Origin: Mesostigma viride
Lineage: Eukaryota > Streptophyta > Mesostigmatophyceae > Mesostigmatales > Mesostigmataceae
Reading direction: 5' to 3'
Length of the DNA stretch: 64,000 bases
Assembly (NCBI GenBank): GCA_009746045.1
Contig: RPFO01000050.1
Span: 1,417,050-1,481,049 of the forward strand
The notes beneath the pieces are model-generated. The model saw only the letters and a program-made list of their open reading frames with translations, did not search any database and had not been told where the DNA came from. The position numbers were made by a program, and so were the translations under genes. Positions 52,701-63,420 of the stretch are shown here, in pieces. Position 1 is the first letter of the stretch. The number at the start of each line of letters is the position of its first letter.

Positions 52701-53925
52701 CCATACGCCAGCGACGACTCGGACAAGGAGCACAGGGATGGTCCGGTTGGGGACGCGGGCAGAAGAAGAGGTATACAAAAAAGTTGCCAAGCGCAACGTG
52801 GAGGAGTACCGGGTGGAGTCGGATGGCATCGGGTACCCTGACACCCTGGTACCCAGCCTGGGCTGGACAGGGTGTGGGTTTGCACCGGCGTCCTTCGACG
52901 GCCTGTTCAACCCGTTTGCGGGCAAGGTCCCCCCGCGCTCGGTCGTGGACTATTACATGGAGCTCCTACCCGAGGACCTCGTGGCCTTTCTCCAGTGGAC
53001 GATGCCGCAATACGGCGCCGACGACACTGACGGCTGGCGCGGCAACGTGCCCCTCGCGGAGCAGGGCTGGCGCCCCTCGTGGATGTCCAAGCCGCAGTAC
53101 CTTGCGTTCGGGGCGCTGCGGGCGTTCCCCAACCAGCAGGCACGCAAGATGTGCATCGGGCTGCGAGAGAAGGTTCTCCCGCTGGATCAGCCCGCAGTGC
53201 ACACGCTGTTGCAGATGGCGGCTGACCACCTGGGGGAGCTGGATGTGCACGGCGGTGCAGCTGCCAGTGGCGGCGGTGATGGCGGAAGTGGTGGCAGCAT
53301 GGCAGATAACGGCAGCACCAACCTGCGCGACGGCAAGCCGTTGTCTGGTGAGCTCTTCCCCAAATGGCACACCGACCTGTGGGTGAGCGGCGCCGCCGAC
53401 GTCCTCTGTGCTGAGCTGCAAGCGTTACTGAACGAGGTAACGCCCGCACCGCGACGACACGGCGAGCTGAGCATGCTGGCGGAGCTGGCGGGGTACCTCG
53501 GGGAGAGGCATGCAGGATGCCTCGCGGTGGCGCGCGGGTTTGGCGAGGTGGCGCTCAAATGGGGGGAGGAGCTGGAGGTCCAGCTGGCGGATAACGGTGC
53601 ACCGGTGGTGGTATCGACATATGATCGTGTGGCGGCGGCGGCAGCCGCCAATGCAGGTTTAAATGAAACAGCAGCGGGGCCACGTGGCGCGCGCGACAGC
53701 GATGGTGCCATTCGTTCGCGGCAGCGGCTGTTCTACCTTTACGCTCTCCTGTGCTACGGCGGGGGGCCGTTGTCGGTGGCAGATGCCAGGAACATGGTGG
53801 AGCTGTCAGTAATGGTCTCGTACCTGCGCGTGTTCGAGGAGGAAGGCGGCAGGGGCGTGGCGGAGGCCAAAGGGGGGGCAAAGGTGGAGGGCGAGTCGGA
53901 GGAAGCGAAGCGTATGCGCGAGTAG
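52696..53925 (+). CDS. DUF3638-family gene, segment 3
   Basis: 409 codons in one frame. Notable: EEYRVESDGIGYPDTLVPSL, FDGLFNPFAGKVPPRSVVDY, then SKPQYLAFGALRAFPNQQAR, corresponding to the family's conserved 'HEY-AFG-LR' region, followed by LLQMAADHLGELD and LFPKWHTDLWVSGAADVLCA. It ends EEAKRMRE-TAG. The next codons in the same frame (LEDRAAALTLHCHN) still look coding, so the TAG at 53923 may be an internal nonsense codon. Confidence 0.7.
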   Translation: MYHTPATTRTRSTGMVRLGTRAEEEVYKKVAKRNVEEYRVESDGIGYPDTLVPSLGWTGCGFAPASFDGLFNPFAGKVPPRSVVDYYMELLPEDLVAFLQWTMPQYGADDTDGWRGNVPLAEQGWRPSWMSKPQYLAFGALRAFPNQQARKMCIGLREKVLPLDQPAVHTLLQMAADHLGELDVHGGAAASGGGDGGSGGSMADNGSTNLRDGKPLSGELFPKWHTDLWVSGAADVLCAELQALLNEVTPAPRRHGELSMLAELAGYLGERHAGCLAVARGFGEVALKWGEELEVQLADNGAPVVVSTYDRVAAAAAANAGLNETAAGPRGARDSDGAIRSRQRLFYLYALLCYGGGPLSVADARNMVELSVMVSYLRVFEEEGGRGVAEAKGGAKVEGESEEAKRMRE

Positions 53926-53949
53926 CTGGAGGACAGAGCGGCCGCCCTT

Positions 53950-56385
53950 ACCCTGCACTGTCACAACGAGTCATGGCGGACCGCGTGGATGACGTGCTGC
54001 AGGTGCTAGAGGGGGAGGAGGGCGCGAGGGACGCCGCGCTCACGTCCGCGTTCAAGCTTGCGGTGCAGCAGGGGGTCCCAGACGACCTGGCCTGGGAGGT
54101 GGCCTACGACACGCGCGGATGTTTCCGCGCGAGGGGCGGCGGGCGCCTGTACAGCATCAACGTGCTCTCGGGCACAGTGCTGGTGGATGGGAACCCTCCA
54201 GGGCGGCTGCCGGCAGCCATCCTCGAGCACCCGCTGTACAAGGCGGTGTTTGGAGACAAGTCGTTCGAGGTCAGCGTGACGGCGGACCGCGTGTATTGCG
54301 TGACGAGGCCGGTGGGCAAGCGCTGGTACGAGTTTTCGATGCTCGACGGCAACCGGCTGGTCGCGGTGGAGACGGATGACACCCAGGGGGGGGCGCGTCT
54401 GGAGCTGTTGGACACCAGGGAGGAGGGATGGGCACGTGACTTGCCAGTTCGCCTGCGGGAGCTCCACAGCCACTGGCTGTGCCGTAACCCAGGCATCCAC
54501 CCGGACGGGTTCCCGTTTGTGGTCTTCCGCCCGCGTGACTTCCGGCAGCGTCAGGCGGCCTTCATAATGGAGTGCGATGCCGGCATGGGCGCGTGCTGGG
54601 GGGTGCCCGAGGTGCTCGCACGGCAGCCCTCCACCGCGCTGGTGCGGGGCATGAGGAGGCAGCTGGCGCAGAAGTTGATGCTGGCGACGGAGGGGGCCGA
54701 GGACCCCCTGCTGCGTGTGCTGGCCAAGTTTGAGCCGCTGCAATTCATCCACATCTTCCAAGACGGCGCGCGGATATACTTCCACCTGCCGCGCCACAAG
54801 CTGGAGTTTGTGCTCAAGCAGGGCCGCGTGGACTCGCTGGACTAGCGGGACTACTCCCTCGCGCCAAGGCAGCAGCTCGTGAGCCCCGTTGCGCTGCCAA
54901 AGTTCACGCAGTACCTGGTGCTCCAGACCAGCGGGCGGAACAAGCAAGAACAGGCCTCGCTGCTGCCATCCGGGCGGGCATCGTCGCACGGGCTGCCGGC
55001 CACCCGCGTCATCATGCCCCAGGGGCTGGTGGCGCGGGCGCCTGGACGAAAAGCAGAAGAGGATCGAAATGGGCTGGGCCCACCTGCCTTGATTGAGCAG
55101 GATGATAGCGACTGCGACGTGTCGCTCTCCACCCACACCTACACACTCCACGGACGCTGGCCGCTGCTGCAGGCCACGAGCGTATCGGCGCGGTTGCAGC
55201 TGGCGGCCGTGTACGCCGGCCCAGGGTCCCTGGCGCCGCTCCCCGGCTGCCTGGGCGGCATGGCGGGGCTGGAGGCGGCACTGACCTTGGTGCGGCAGTG
55301 CCGCGTGAGCTACCCGTTGGCACTGGGGGACGTGGACCAGGTGCGACGCATCACTGGGTTTGGCGTCCCGCTGCTTCCCGCGCTCTCCATCGCCTGCCAT
55401 GCGCTCGAGGAGGCGTCCCTGGAGCTGCGGTTCCTGTACACGGAGGGCAACCCCAGGTGGCGGCCAGAGCTGGAGTGGGCGACGCCCCACGCATCCTTCG
55501 GTGGCCAAGACGCGCAGGGTTATGGCGACACGCAGACCGCCTACCTGCTCAAGTGCCGGCAGATGCCAGCCCACTCGCGCCGCCGGCTGACAGAAGAGGA
55601 GGTAGCGCAGGAGCTCGCGTGTGCGGGGGGTCTGATGTACGTGGGTGTGGCAGCGGGGCCAGGGCTGGGATTGGTCGCGCATGAGCACGGGACGCTGGAA
55701 GTGGGCCCGTGCCCCGTCGCGGGTGACTATGTGGTGGCCGTGGAGAGGGAGCTGTGTAAGCTCCGAGTGGAGAGGGAGAAGCAGCCGCTGGCATTTGCCT
55801 CCGCTTCGATGCCCGCATATCCTCTGTTGACGCCCCGTGGGCCACAGGCACTAAGCTACAGCCCAGCTGACAGCGCATCACCGGACAGGGCTGGCAAGCT
55901 GGGCATGCCCGCGGCCACGGTGCTGTCTCGAGAGATGAACGACGAGCTGCGGGCGAGCTGGGAGCTGCACCAGCGGGCGCCGGCTGTCGCTTTGCCGGAC
56001 AATCTCACGCCGCGGTCCCCGGCCCTGCTGTCGTTGTTTCGAGGCGCCCTTGCGCAGGTCTCTGCGGACCGGAGCCATGTGGAGCGACACATCTTGGATG
56101 CGCTGGGCGCCATGCCTTCATGGGGGGGGTGGCACGCAGCTGCCTCGCGCATGCTGGTGTCTGCTTCCTTGCTGCCATCTGTCACACTGCAGGACGTGGC
56201 GCGCATGGCGTGCGACACCTCCCTCATCAGCCAGTTCAACCCGTTTCTGTCGAGCGCGGCGAGGGGGACCCTGCGCGACGTCATCCTAGTCTGGCTGCAG
56301 ATGTGCGTGCTGGAGGACAAGTTGGCCCGACTGCTGGCGCACGCGGCCGCGGGGGAGCAAGAGCTCGCACGGATGCTGCAAGAGC
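53950..56385 (+). CDS. DUF3638-family gene, segment 4
   Basis: One continuous frame apart from an in-frame TAG at 54843-54845. Before it: RLYSINVLSGTVLVDGNPPG with RLPAAILEHPLYKAVFG (the family's 'LVDG-P-GRLP' block), FIHIFQDGARIYFHLPRHKL. After it: RDYSLAPRQQLVSPVALPKF, TQYLVLQTSGRNKQE, SLSTHTYTLHGRWPLL, LPGCLGGMAGLEAALTLVRQ, then the helical region that leads to NPFLSSAARGTLRDVILVWL and QMCVLEDKLARLL. Homology-like sequence continues on both sides of the TAG in the same frame. Confidence 0.75.
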
Positions 56386-57138
56386 TGCATGGAGGTGGTG
56401 CGGGAGTGGGATGTTCGGGAACACCCACACTGGCTGGTGTTCGGGGCGGAGAGTGGGCTCCAGATCCGGCCCAAACAGTATGCTGTCGCGCAGCACATGA
56501 TGGAGAACCCAGGGGCCATCGTCCAGCTCAACATGGGCGAGGGCTAGACGCGCGTCATCCTGCCCATGCTCGCGCTCCACTGGGCAAACGGCAGCGACAC
56601 TGTGCGGCTCAACCTGCTTTCGTCGCTGTTGGACGAGGCGCATGACTACCTGCACGGGTGCCTGTGTGCGGGCATGCTGGGTCGCCGGCTGACGCTACTC
56701 CCCTTCAACCGTGACATCAAGCTCACTGAACGCGGCGCGCGGACGCTAGTACACCACGTCGACCGGCTCGCCTCATCCGGTGGCATCATCCTTGCAGCCC
56801 CGGAGCACCGCCTCTCCCTCAAGCTCAAGTGGCACGAGCTGGCGGCAAAACCGGGCAGCTACGCCCTGTGCCGGCTACTAGAAACACTCGACAACCGCGA
56901 CGTCATCGACATCCTCGACGAGAGCGACGAGCTGCTGCACCACCGGCGCGAGCTGGTCTACGCGTGCGGTGCGCCTGTGTCGCTGCCCAATGGGGTCATC
57001 CGTTGGACGGCCATGCAGGCGCTGTTCTGGGTGCTGCCGCAGGGGATTGCGACTCATGGGGAGATTCAGCGCATTCTGGTGCGGCCCGGGGTGAGCGTCG
57101 GCTTGGAGCAGCTGGGAGAGGGCCCCCGGAGGGTTGTA
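56386..57138 (+). CDS. DUF3638 core with in-frame TAG in the P-loop-like motif
   Basis: The frame changes at about 56385. EHPHWLVFGAESGLQIRPKQ and AVAQHMMENPGAIVQLNMGEG are followed by TAG (56545-56547), then TRVILPMLALHWANGSDTVR in the same frame. The family has Lys at the TAG position (GEGK[S/T]), so one A-to-T change would explain it. Further on: LLPFNRDIKLTERGARTLVH, SGGIILAAPEHRLSLKLKWH and ELLHHRRELVYACGAPVSLP. This is the most diagnostic segment of the gene. Confidence 0.8.
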
Positions 57139-57139
57139 G

Positions 57140-57525
57140 ATGCTGGCGGCGGCGATGTGGGAAAAGCTAGCGGTTACTCCAAGGGAGAGTTTATTCCGGA
57201 CGATACGGCTCGTCCCAGGCGACGCGCTGACCGCCTGCCTGCCGGAGCTGCGGGCGTGCCTGCTGGAGGGTCTCATGCACGACCCGCCGTACGAGATGTC
57301 GTGGCCGGGTCGGCGGGATGTTGAGCGGGATGCCAGAATCGTGCGGTTTGTGACAGATCTGGACCCTGGCCCGGACGAGCGAGGCCTGCTGGGCGCGATA
57401 CTTCCAGAAGGGGGTCTTCACGAGGAGGAGCGCGCGAGCTTGCTCATCTTGCGGGGCCTGCTCGCGGGCAACATGCTGTTCCACGAGCTGGAGAAGAGGC
57501 ACCTGGTGGAGTACGGCGTGGACAG
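57140..57525 (+). CDS. DUF3638-family gene, segment 6 (exon before intron)
   Basis: It enters by a frame change at about 57140: FRTIRLVPGDALTACLPELR, ACLLEGLMHDPPYEMSWPGR, RASLLILRGLLAGNMLFHEL and EKRHLVEYGVDR. The last Arg codon (AG|G) is split by the intron. The family motif here is a Tyr-Gly-x-Asp followed by the LAVP(Y/F)RA block, found directly after the intron. Confidence 0.75.
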
Positions 57526-58312
57526 GTGGGCGTGCGACACCTCTAGTCATAATACCTCTGATGATAGAGGTGGTGTAGCAGTAGTTGCGTTATACAATGA
57601 ATGGATTGGGATAGGGGGTGGTACTATACAAGTAGGTGGACAGGTGGGCATGCAAGCCATTTGCTCCTGCTACCTCCAGTGGTGGTTATATCCTTCAGTG
57701 GTAGCCCTATAACTGGTCTGGGTGGACAGGTGGGCATGCGACAGGTGGTGATGGGGAATGCCTAACGAGCTAACGGCTTCGTACGGATTACCATTTTGTC
57801 TACTTTTGATGAATTGGGGGGGGCACATACCACCAGGCATGGCGGTGAAAAGTCTCTGGGGCAGCCAGCGAGCACCATGCATGGAGCTGTATGGACAGTC
57901 ATTCTGCTAGTACTATGGACAGCCAGCAAGCTCCATGTATGTACCATATGCAACATGTGCGTGTTTTGCACCCGCGCCATCACACAAGAATGTCGTCAGG
58001 TTGTTGGCGCGATCTTTGTACATCATATTTGCCTCATTTTCCTGGTTGTCCGGACGTCACTTGTGTTTCTCTTCGCTGCTTGTGGAGCTGTTCATTGCTT
58101 GGGTGAATCGTGTTCATGGTATTCCTGTTTTTATCATCTTTGCTTGCTGGCATGTGCATGATCTGCAACGTCGCTCATGCTGGATGTCTGGCCTGCCTTG
58201 TTTGCTTGAAGGACTCGGCTAGCTTCAAAACCTGGATGCGTAGTCCCCACCCTATGTCCCCTCATCCCTTTCCCCATCCCGATCCTCCTCCTTTTCGCCT
58301 CACGGGGTCCAG
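57526..58312 (+). other. 787-nt intron in the DUF3638/DUF3645 gene
   Basis: Donor GACAG|gtgggc at 57526 and acceptor ggggtccag|G at 58312. Splicing joins YGVDR to RKGSPRKKRLAVPFRA in frame. The exon-intron junction sequence gtggacaggtgggc is repeated inside the intron at about 57635 and 57722. Confidence 0.7.
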
Positions 58313-58820
58313 GAGGAAAGGTTCCCCCCGTAAGAAGCGGCTCGCCGTCCCCTTCCGCGCGCACAATCAGCCGTCTGACCGCAGCGAGTGGGCGCACCCG
58401 GACGCTGCCCTCCTGCTGACCACGTTGGCCTAATACTACGACGGGCTGACCCTGGGTGAGATGGCGGAGGCCCTGCGCGCCCTGCTGGGCATGGCGCCCA
58501 GCACACAGGCCTACTTTTACAATGAGTGGCGGGCGGCTTGTGAGCGGCCAGGCGCCAGCATTGCCTCTGCACGCACAGCAGCGCCAGGGAGTGACAGGGT
58601 GGCCGATGAACACGGCGCCGCAGGCAGCGAGTTTGAAGCGGAGGAATGGGCGGCGATCGACATGGTCGAGAAAGTGGACATGACCAACAAGGTCAAGCTG
58701 GCGCTGATCCACCGCAAGCTGGGCCGCAACTCCCGGGTTGTCAACTTCTGGCTCGCCTACTGCCTGTTCCCGCGCGAGACCAACCAGTTTGAGAAGTGGA
58801 TGAGCGCGAGCGCGTGGGAC
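58313..58820 (+). CDS. DUF3645 domain with in-frame TAA
   Basis: RLAVPFRAHNQPSDRSEWAH with HPDAALLLTTLA, then TAA (58431-58433), then YYDGLTLGEMAEALRALLGM in the same frame. The family has a Tyr-rich YYY here, so TAC/TAT-to-TAA fits a nonsense mutation. It continues through VVNFWLAYCLFPRETNQFEK and SASAWDL. A frame change follows at about 58820. Confidence 0.75.
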
Positions 58821-59600
58821 CTCCGACGCGCAGGCGTCCGGCAGCAATGGCGCCGTCATCGGCTTCTCCGGCACCAACGACTTGCACCGCCTCATGCCGT
58901 TGCAGGTCCGCCAGAACGACCTGCCTGCGCTCCAGGGCACCAGCGGCAAGATGCTGGACCTGTTGCTGCGGGACGGGTCGTACACCACGTTGAAGGCAGG
59001 CGCGAGCCCGTCCTGGCAGGCCGCGCTGGACTTGTGCATGGCGAGGGGCGTTGATGCGTTGCTGGACGCAGGCGCGTTCCTGGTAGGGGCCAGCAACCGC
59101 GGTGCCGCCGAGTATCTGCTGCCATCCATGATCACTGCTTCCGCCAGTGGCTCGGCCACCTCCGATGCGGCGGTTACTGGTGCCAATGACGTATTTTTTT
59201 CCAGACAGCAAGGCATTGGCGGCGCTGAAGTCCTTATCGTGACCCAGGAGGTTGTGGGGGATGGCACAGGCCAGGGGGTACAGCAGCAGCAGCAGCAGCC
59301 GCCGCAGCCGCCGCCGATGCCGCCGCAGCGACGATTTCGGGCTCGGCGACAGCCATTACCGCAACAAGAGCAACAGGAGCGAGAGTCCCTGCGTGCAGCC
59401 TTAAGGGGGCGTTTCCGCGGCGTTGTCTATAGAGAAATATATTTCGACACGGCGCGCCGCGAGTGGATGGTGCGCGACCGCAGCGGCTCGTGCGTCCCCC
59501 TGTCCCGGTCCCCCATCGCCCCAGCGGACGCGTTTGTCATCTTCGACGAGTCCCGCTGCCGTGGGACGGACCTCAAAGCTGCGCCCCGACGCGCTGGCAC
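58821..59600 (+). CDS. DUF3645-family gene, helicase-C-like segment
   Basis: AVIGFSGTNDLHRLMPLQVR, ALQGTSGKMLDLLLRDGSYT, DALLDAGAFLVGASNRGAAE, a Gln/Pro-rich insertion (59280-59370, CAG/CCG repeats), then FRGVVYREIYFDTARREWMV and AFVIFDESRCRGTDLK. The DE-box and RGTDLK motifs are the family's SF2-helicase-like late motifs. The poly-Gln insertion is unusual for this position. Confidence 0.75.
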
Positions 59601-60600
59601 TCCTCACACTATCGGCGCGCATGACCAAGGACAAGCTGATGCAGGCGGCGGGGCGCATGCGGCAGCTGGACAAGGGCCGGCGGCTAGCTGCTGCTGGTGG
59701 GGAACGAGGAGCTGAGCAACAAGGTGGTCACGGCCAACGGGCTGGTGGGACCACAGGCCTCAAGCTGGGAGGGTGGGAGTCTTGTGTCCGACCTCGAGAA
59801 TCGAGCAGGGAGGGTGATACGGCCGCCGCACGTCATGCGCGTGGTCATGGCCAACACGGTGGCAGCCACCGAAGAGGGCCTGATGCATGCCACGCTTCAA
59901 GGCGTGCACTTTGGATCCACCTACGGCGCCCCTCATCGGGCGCTGGTAGACGATGACCTGTCGCTGTGGACGATGTACCAGTCAGCACTGGCCGAGGAAT
60001 GGGCGGCACAGAAGGTGGACCGGATGGTGTCTCAAGGGCAGGCCCGGTGCGACGCCTCGGGCGGCCTGGACGGTGACATGGCGACGATGCTGGCGGGGAT
60101 CCGCGCGCGCGGGCGCAAGTATGGCGGCGACTTCCTGGTTGTGGTGTCCCTCGCGTCGCTGGGGGGCGAGTGCGAGCGATAGCTGGAGATACAGGCGGAG
60201 AAGGAACAGGAGCAGGAGATGCAGCTGCCCACGTACAAGCCCAGGGAGGAGCCCAAGTGGGACTATGCGGCCATCCTGGGGGTCCAGTCTTCGAAAGACC
60301 TGCCCACCAACGTGCTCTCTCTCAAGGACGCGATGCCATTCCTGCTGCCGCCGACCCTCCAGGACATGCATGCCCTGGCCGGCGAACGTGTTCATGACTT
60401 CTTGCATGGGACAGTGGAGAACGATGTGGGCGCGGGCAGTCCCCCGGTGCACGGCGCGAAGCTGAACGAGTTCCTGCGGGTGGTTGACGTGGTGGTCTAC
60501 TTTGGGACCACGGGTGAGGCCCTCCTGCTGTCGGAGCAGGAAGCCGATGGCGTGCTGGCGGTGCTGTGGGAGAGGGACGGCCTCAATCCATGCATATAGG
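59570..60600 (+). CDS. DUF3645-family gene, C-terminal segment with in-frame TAG
   Basis: One frame gives RPDALALLTLSARMTKDKLM with QAAGRMRQLDKGR (the helicase motif VI-like RMR). A change at about 59690 gives VGNEELSNKVVTANGLVGPQ, RPPHVMRVVMANTVAATEEG and FLVVVSLASLGGECER, then TAG (60180-60182), then LEIQAEKEQEQEMQLPTYKP in the same frame. The family has an E/Q-rich stretch before a P-x-KP motif here, so a CAG-to-TAG change fits. It ends with a helical C-terminus and TAG at 60598. Confidence 0.75.
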
Positions 60601-60602
60601 GA

Positions 60603-60708
60603 ATTAGGGGGTCTCTGCCCCGGCCCTTCCTGCTGTGCACACACAGGGATTAAAAGCACTTTGGCGCTCAATTCGTGACTCCCCAACCGGGGAGCACGTG
60701 TCTAATTA
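60603..60708 (+). mobile_element. LINE 3' tail just after the giant gene
   Basis: Matches 40150-40275 (gggggtctctgccc, gcacacacagggattaaaag, gtgactccccaac.ggg), ending in an AT-rich tail that merges into the TTAA target of the next element. It begins within a few bases of the gene's stop codon, so the gene's own 3' UTR is missing or displaced. Confidence 0.7.
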
Positions 60709-60712
60709 TTAA
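60709..60712. repeat. TTAA target site, left side of outer piggyBac-like element
   Basis: TTAA immediately before CCCGTG. The partner should lie just outside the window. Confidence 0.7.
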
Positions 60713-61683
60713 CCCGTGTTTTTTTAATTAGAACGCGATATATCGCGTTGTAAGCTTTTTTTAGAACGCGTATAGCACCTAAGGAAAAATTTTTTTCATG
60801 GTCATGTATATACTTTCCTGAAAGCCCATAAATCAAAGGATTTTTTGAGCTACTCAGACCTACAAAATGCTTATTCATTAGAGAGATACACTGGTTTGAA
60901 TACAGGGGGGTCTGACCATGACCGCGATTTCTTGACCCTAGGTCACAAGTCATGTGCTTATTCACAAATGGTTCATGAAAAAAATCTGGCTTCTTGCACG
61001 AGCTATGGGCAACATATGCAGGCTCTGTGAAACAAAACTCAGGCCCATTGGGCCACTGGAGCTATTTTTCATTAGCATCACAATTACAACGCAGTACAAC
61101 GCAGTGGGAAACATGAGAGCCCTCCACAACATTACGCAACGACACGAGCCCCATAAACGGGGCCATAGTGAGCTTGGAGGGTCAAAACGTTGAAAATAGG
61201 TGTTGTATAAGTTATACTGCATCAAACATGCATCAAACATCATGACTGGATGACCTAATATGACTGAATCAGGCAGCCATAGCCAAAGCATCATCCACTC
61301 TCACAACGTGTTGAGCACATGCCTCGTGGGAACGGAGGTGCTGGGTTTTCATTCCATAACGCGTGCAATACTGAAAGAAAGAGGCACGTGTAATGCAAGG
61401 CTTGGATAGGTTGAGTGATCCATGAGCTTACATGCAGGCAAAGATGACGCTGGAATGCATGCTAGCAAATGGTGGCAAGATGCTAACAACACATGATTAT
61501 ACAGCATGATTATGGGCACCTAGCTGATCTTCTTGCACAATCAACGCAGTATAATTAAACCATCAACATCCAATCCTCACGATATATGCACGGCTTGACG
61601 ACGTATACAGCACCTAAATACTGCACAACTGCAACCTGCTATGGCTGACATGCAAGCAACGTCGAGTAGGATGGCGGTCTTAG

Positions 61684-63420
61684 CCCGTGTTTTTTTAATT
61701 AGAACGCGATATATCGCGTTGTAAGCTTTTTTTAGAACGCGTATAGCACCTAAGGAAAAATTTTTTTCATGGTCATGTATATACTTTCCTGAAAGCCCAT
61801 AAATCAAAGGATTTTTTGAGCTACTCAGACCTACAAAATGCTTATTCATTAGAGAGATACACTGGTTTGAATACAGGGGGGTCTGACCATGACCGCGATT
61901 TCTTGACCCTAGGTCACAAGTCATGTGCTTATTCACAAATGGTTCATGAAAAAAATCTGGCTTCTTGCACGAGCTATGGGCAACATATGCAGGCTCTGTG
62001 AAACAAAACTCAGGCCCATTGGGCCACTGGAGCTATTTTTCATTAGCATCACAATTACAACGCAGTACAACGCAGTGGGAAACATGAGAGCCCTTGACAA
62101 CATTACGCAACGACCCGAGCCCCATAAACGGGGCCATAGTGAGCTTGGAGGGTCAAAACGTTGAAAATAGGTGTTGTATAAGTTATACTGCATCAAACAT
62201 GCATCAAACATCATGACTGGATGACCTAATATGACTGAATCAGGCAGCCATAGCCAAAGCATCATCCACTCTCACAACGTGTTGAGCACATGCCTCGTGG
62301 GAATGGAGGTGCTGGGTTTTCATTCCATAACGCGTGCAATACTGAAAGAAAGAGGCACGTGTAATGCAAGGCTTGGATAGGTTGAGTGATCCATGAGCTT
62401 ACATGCAGGCAAAGATGACGCTGGAATGCATGCTAGCAAATGGTGGCAAGATGCTAACAACACATGATTATACACCATGATTATGGGCACCCAGCTGATC
62501 TTCTTGCACAATCAACGCAGTATAAACCATCAACATCCAATCCTCACGATATATGCACGGCTTGACGACGTATACAGCACCTAAATACTGCACAACTGCA
62601 ACCTGCTATGGCTGACATGCAAGCAACGTCGAGTAGGATGGCGGTCTTAGAGAGGCTGGGCAGAGGTCGGTAGAAATAAGTGGAAAACTGGCAGAAACTA
62701 GGTAGAAACACGATATACTTACGCCTGCAAGCACTATTGAGCCGGTGGCAGAGGCCATTTCCAGGAAAATACAGCATACCGTAGCAATAGCCACGGTCAC
62801 GCCTTACGCTATTTGCAGGCACCATCATGCCCGGAGCTACCCAATAAAAGTCTGCACAAATCTCGGTTTAGCCGAGAGTCCGGGCGTTCGGAATGAATAA
62901 ACATGTGTTAAGAAGTCGAAACACCATGGAAATACCAAGCATGGTGCCGCAGCAGACCCGAGTCTTGACGTAATAATATGTATGCCGGTTTCCAGGGTTT
63001 CCGCATGAAAGTTGGGTGAGAAACTGGAAAAAACTACGTTTCCTTTGCCCCAGTACCTCAACAAACTCGTAGAAACCTAATTATCAACCTTTGAACGCAT
63101 CATCATGGTCGTGCTACCCAACAGCCACTGAAATTCGCGCGAAAACTGGCGAGATCTACCTGCCGCCATCGCCGTCGTCTTCACCTTCGTCCCGCGAAAA
63201 TGCCTGATTTCAGTGGTACATATTTGTTTGCAGCTGTCACAAAAAAAATACCAAAAATACCAGGATTTTTTCTTGAATTCTATGAGATGTTTCTGACCTA
63301 TCTTGAAAGTTTCAGACCAAAAATCGCATGTTTAATAGGTTTGCCACGTGTCAGATTACAACGCGATACATCGCGTTCTAACCCTACAACGCGATGTATC
63401 GCGTTGTAAAAAAACACGGG
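61684..63420. mobile_element. Inner piggyBac-like element nested in a copy of itself
   Basis: 1737 bp, CCCGTGTTTTTTTA at the left and its reverse complement TAAAAAAACACGGG at the right. It is flanked by a perfect 4-bp duplication TTAG (61680-61683, 63421-63424). The empty site ggcggtcTTAGagaggctgg is present in the inner copy itself at 62640-62659. Subterminal palindromes lie at 61703-61720 (left) and at 63360-63377 and 63388-63405 (right, reverse complements of each other). No transposase gene. Confidence 0.88.
63360..63405. repeat. Paired inverted subterminal palindromes
   Basis: AACGCGATACATCGCGTT and AACGCGATGTATCGCGTT separated by 10 bp. Each is a near-palindrome and they are exact reverse complements of one another. 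Probable transposase-binding or structural sites by analogy with other cut-and-paste elements. Confidence 0.8.

Larger units (their letters stand above)
50780..60600 (+). pseudogene. Giant DUF3638/DUF3645-family gene, frame-broken
   Basis: About 9.5 kb encodes, in the correct order, the segments of the very large (about 3000-residue) eukaryotic proteins that carry DUF3638 (PF12340) and DUF3645 (PF12359) and are often annotated as ubiquitinyl-hydrolase-like. The identification rests on recalled family patterns: an LVDGxPxGRLPxxI segment, a LNMGEGK-type P-loop-like motif, YGVDR ... LAVPFRA with HPD, VxNFxL, GFSGTND, DE..RGTDLK and an RMR motif. As read it has at least eight one-base frame changes and five in-frame TAG/TAA codons, plus one convincing intron (57526-58312). 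The usual N-terminal DUF6606 region was not found upstream. Molecular function is not well established for the family. Confidence 0.75.

Noticed and set aside
54006-55688. 560-aa minus-strand ORF
   Set aside because: Antisense shadow of the DUF3638-family segment on plus, which has family motifs; GC-rich DNA leaves the opposite strand open.
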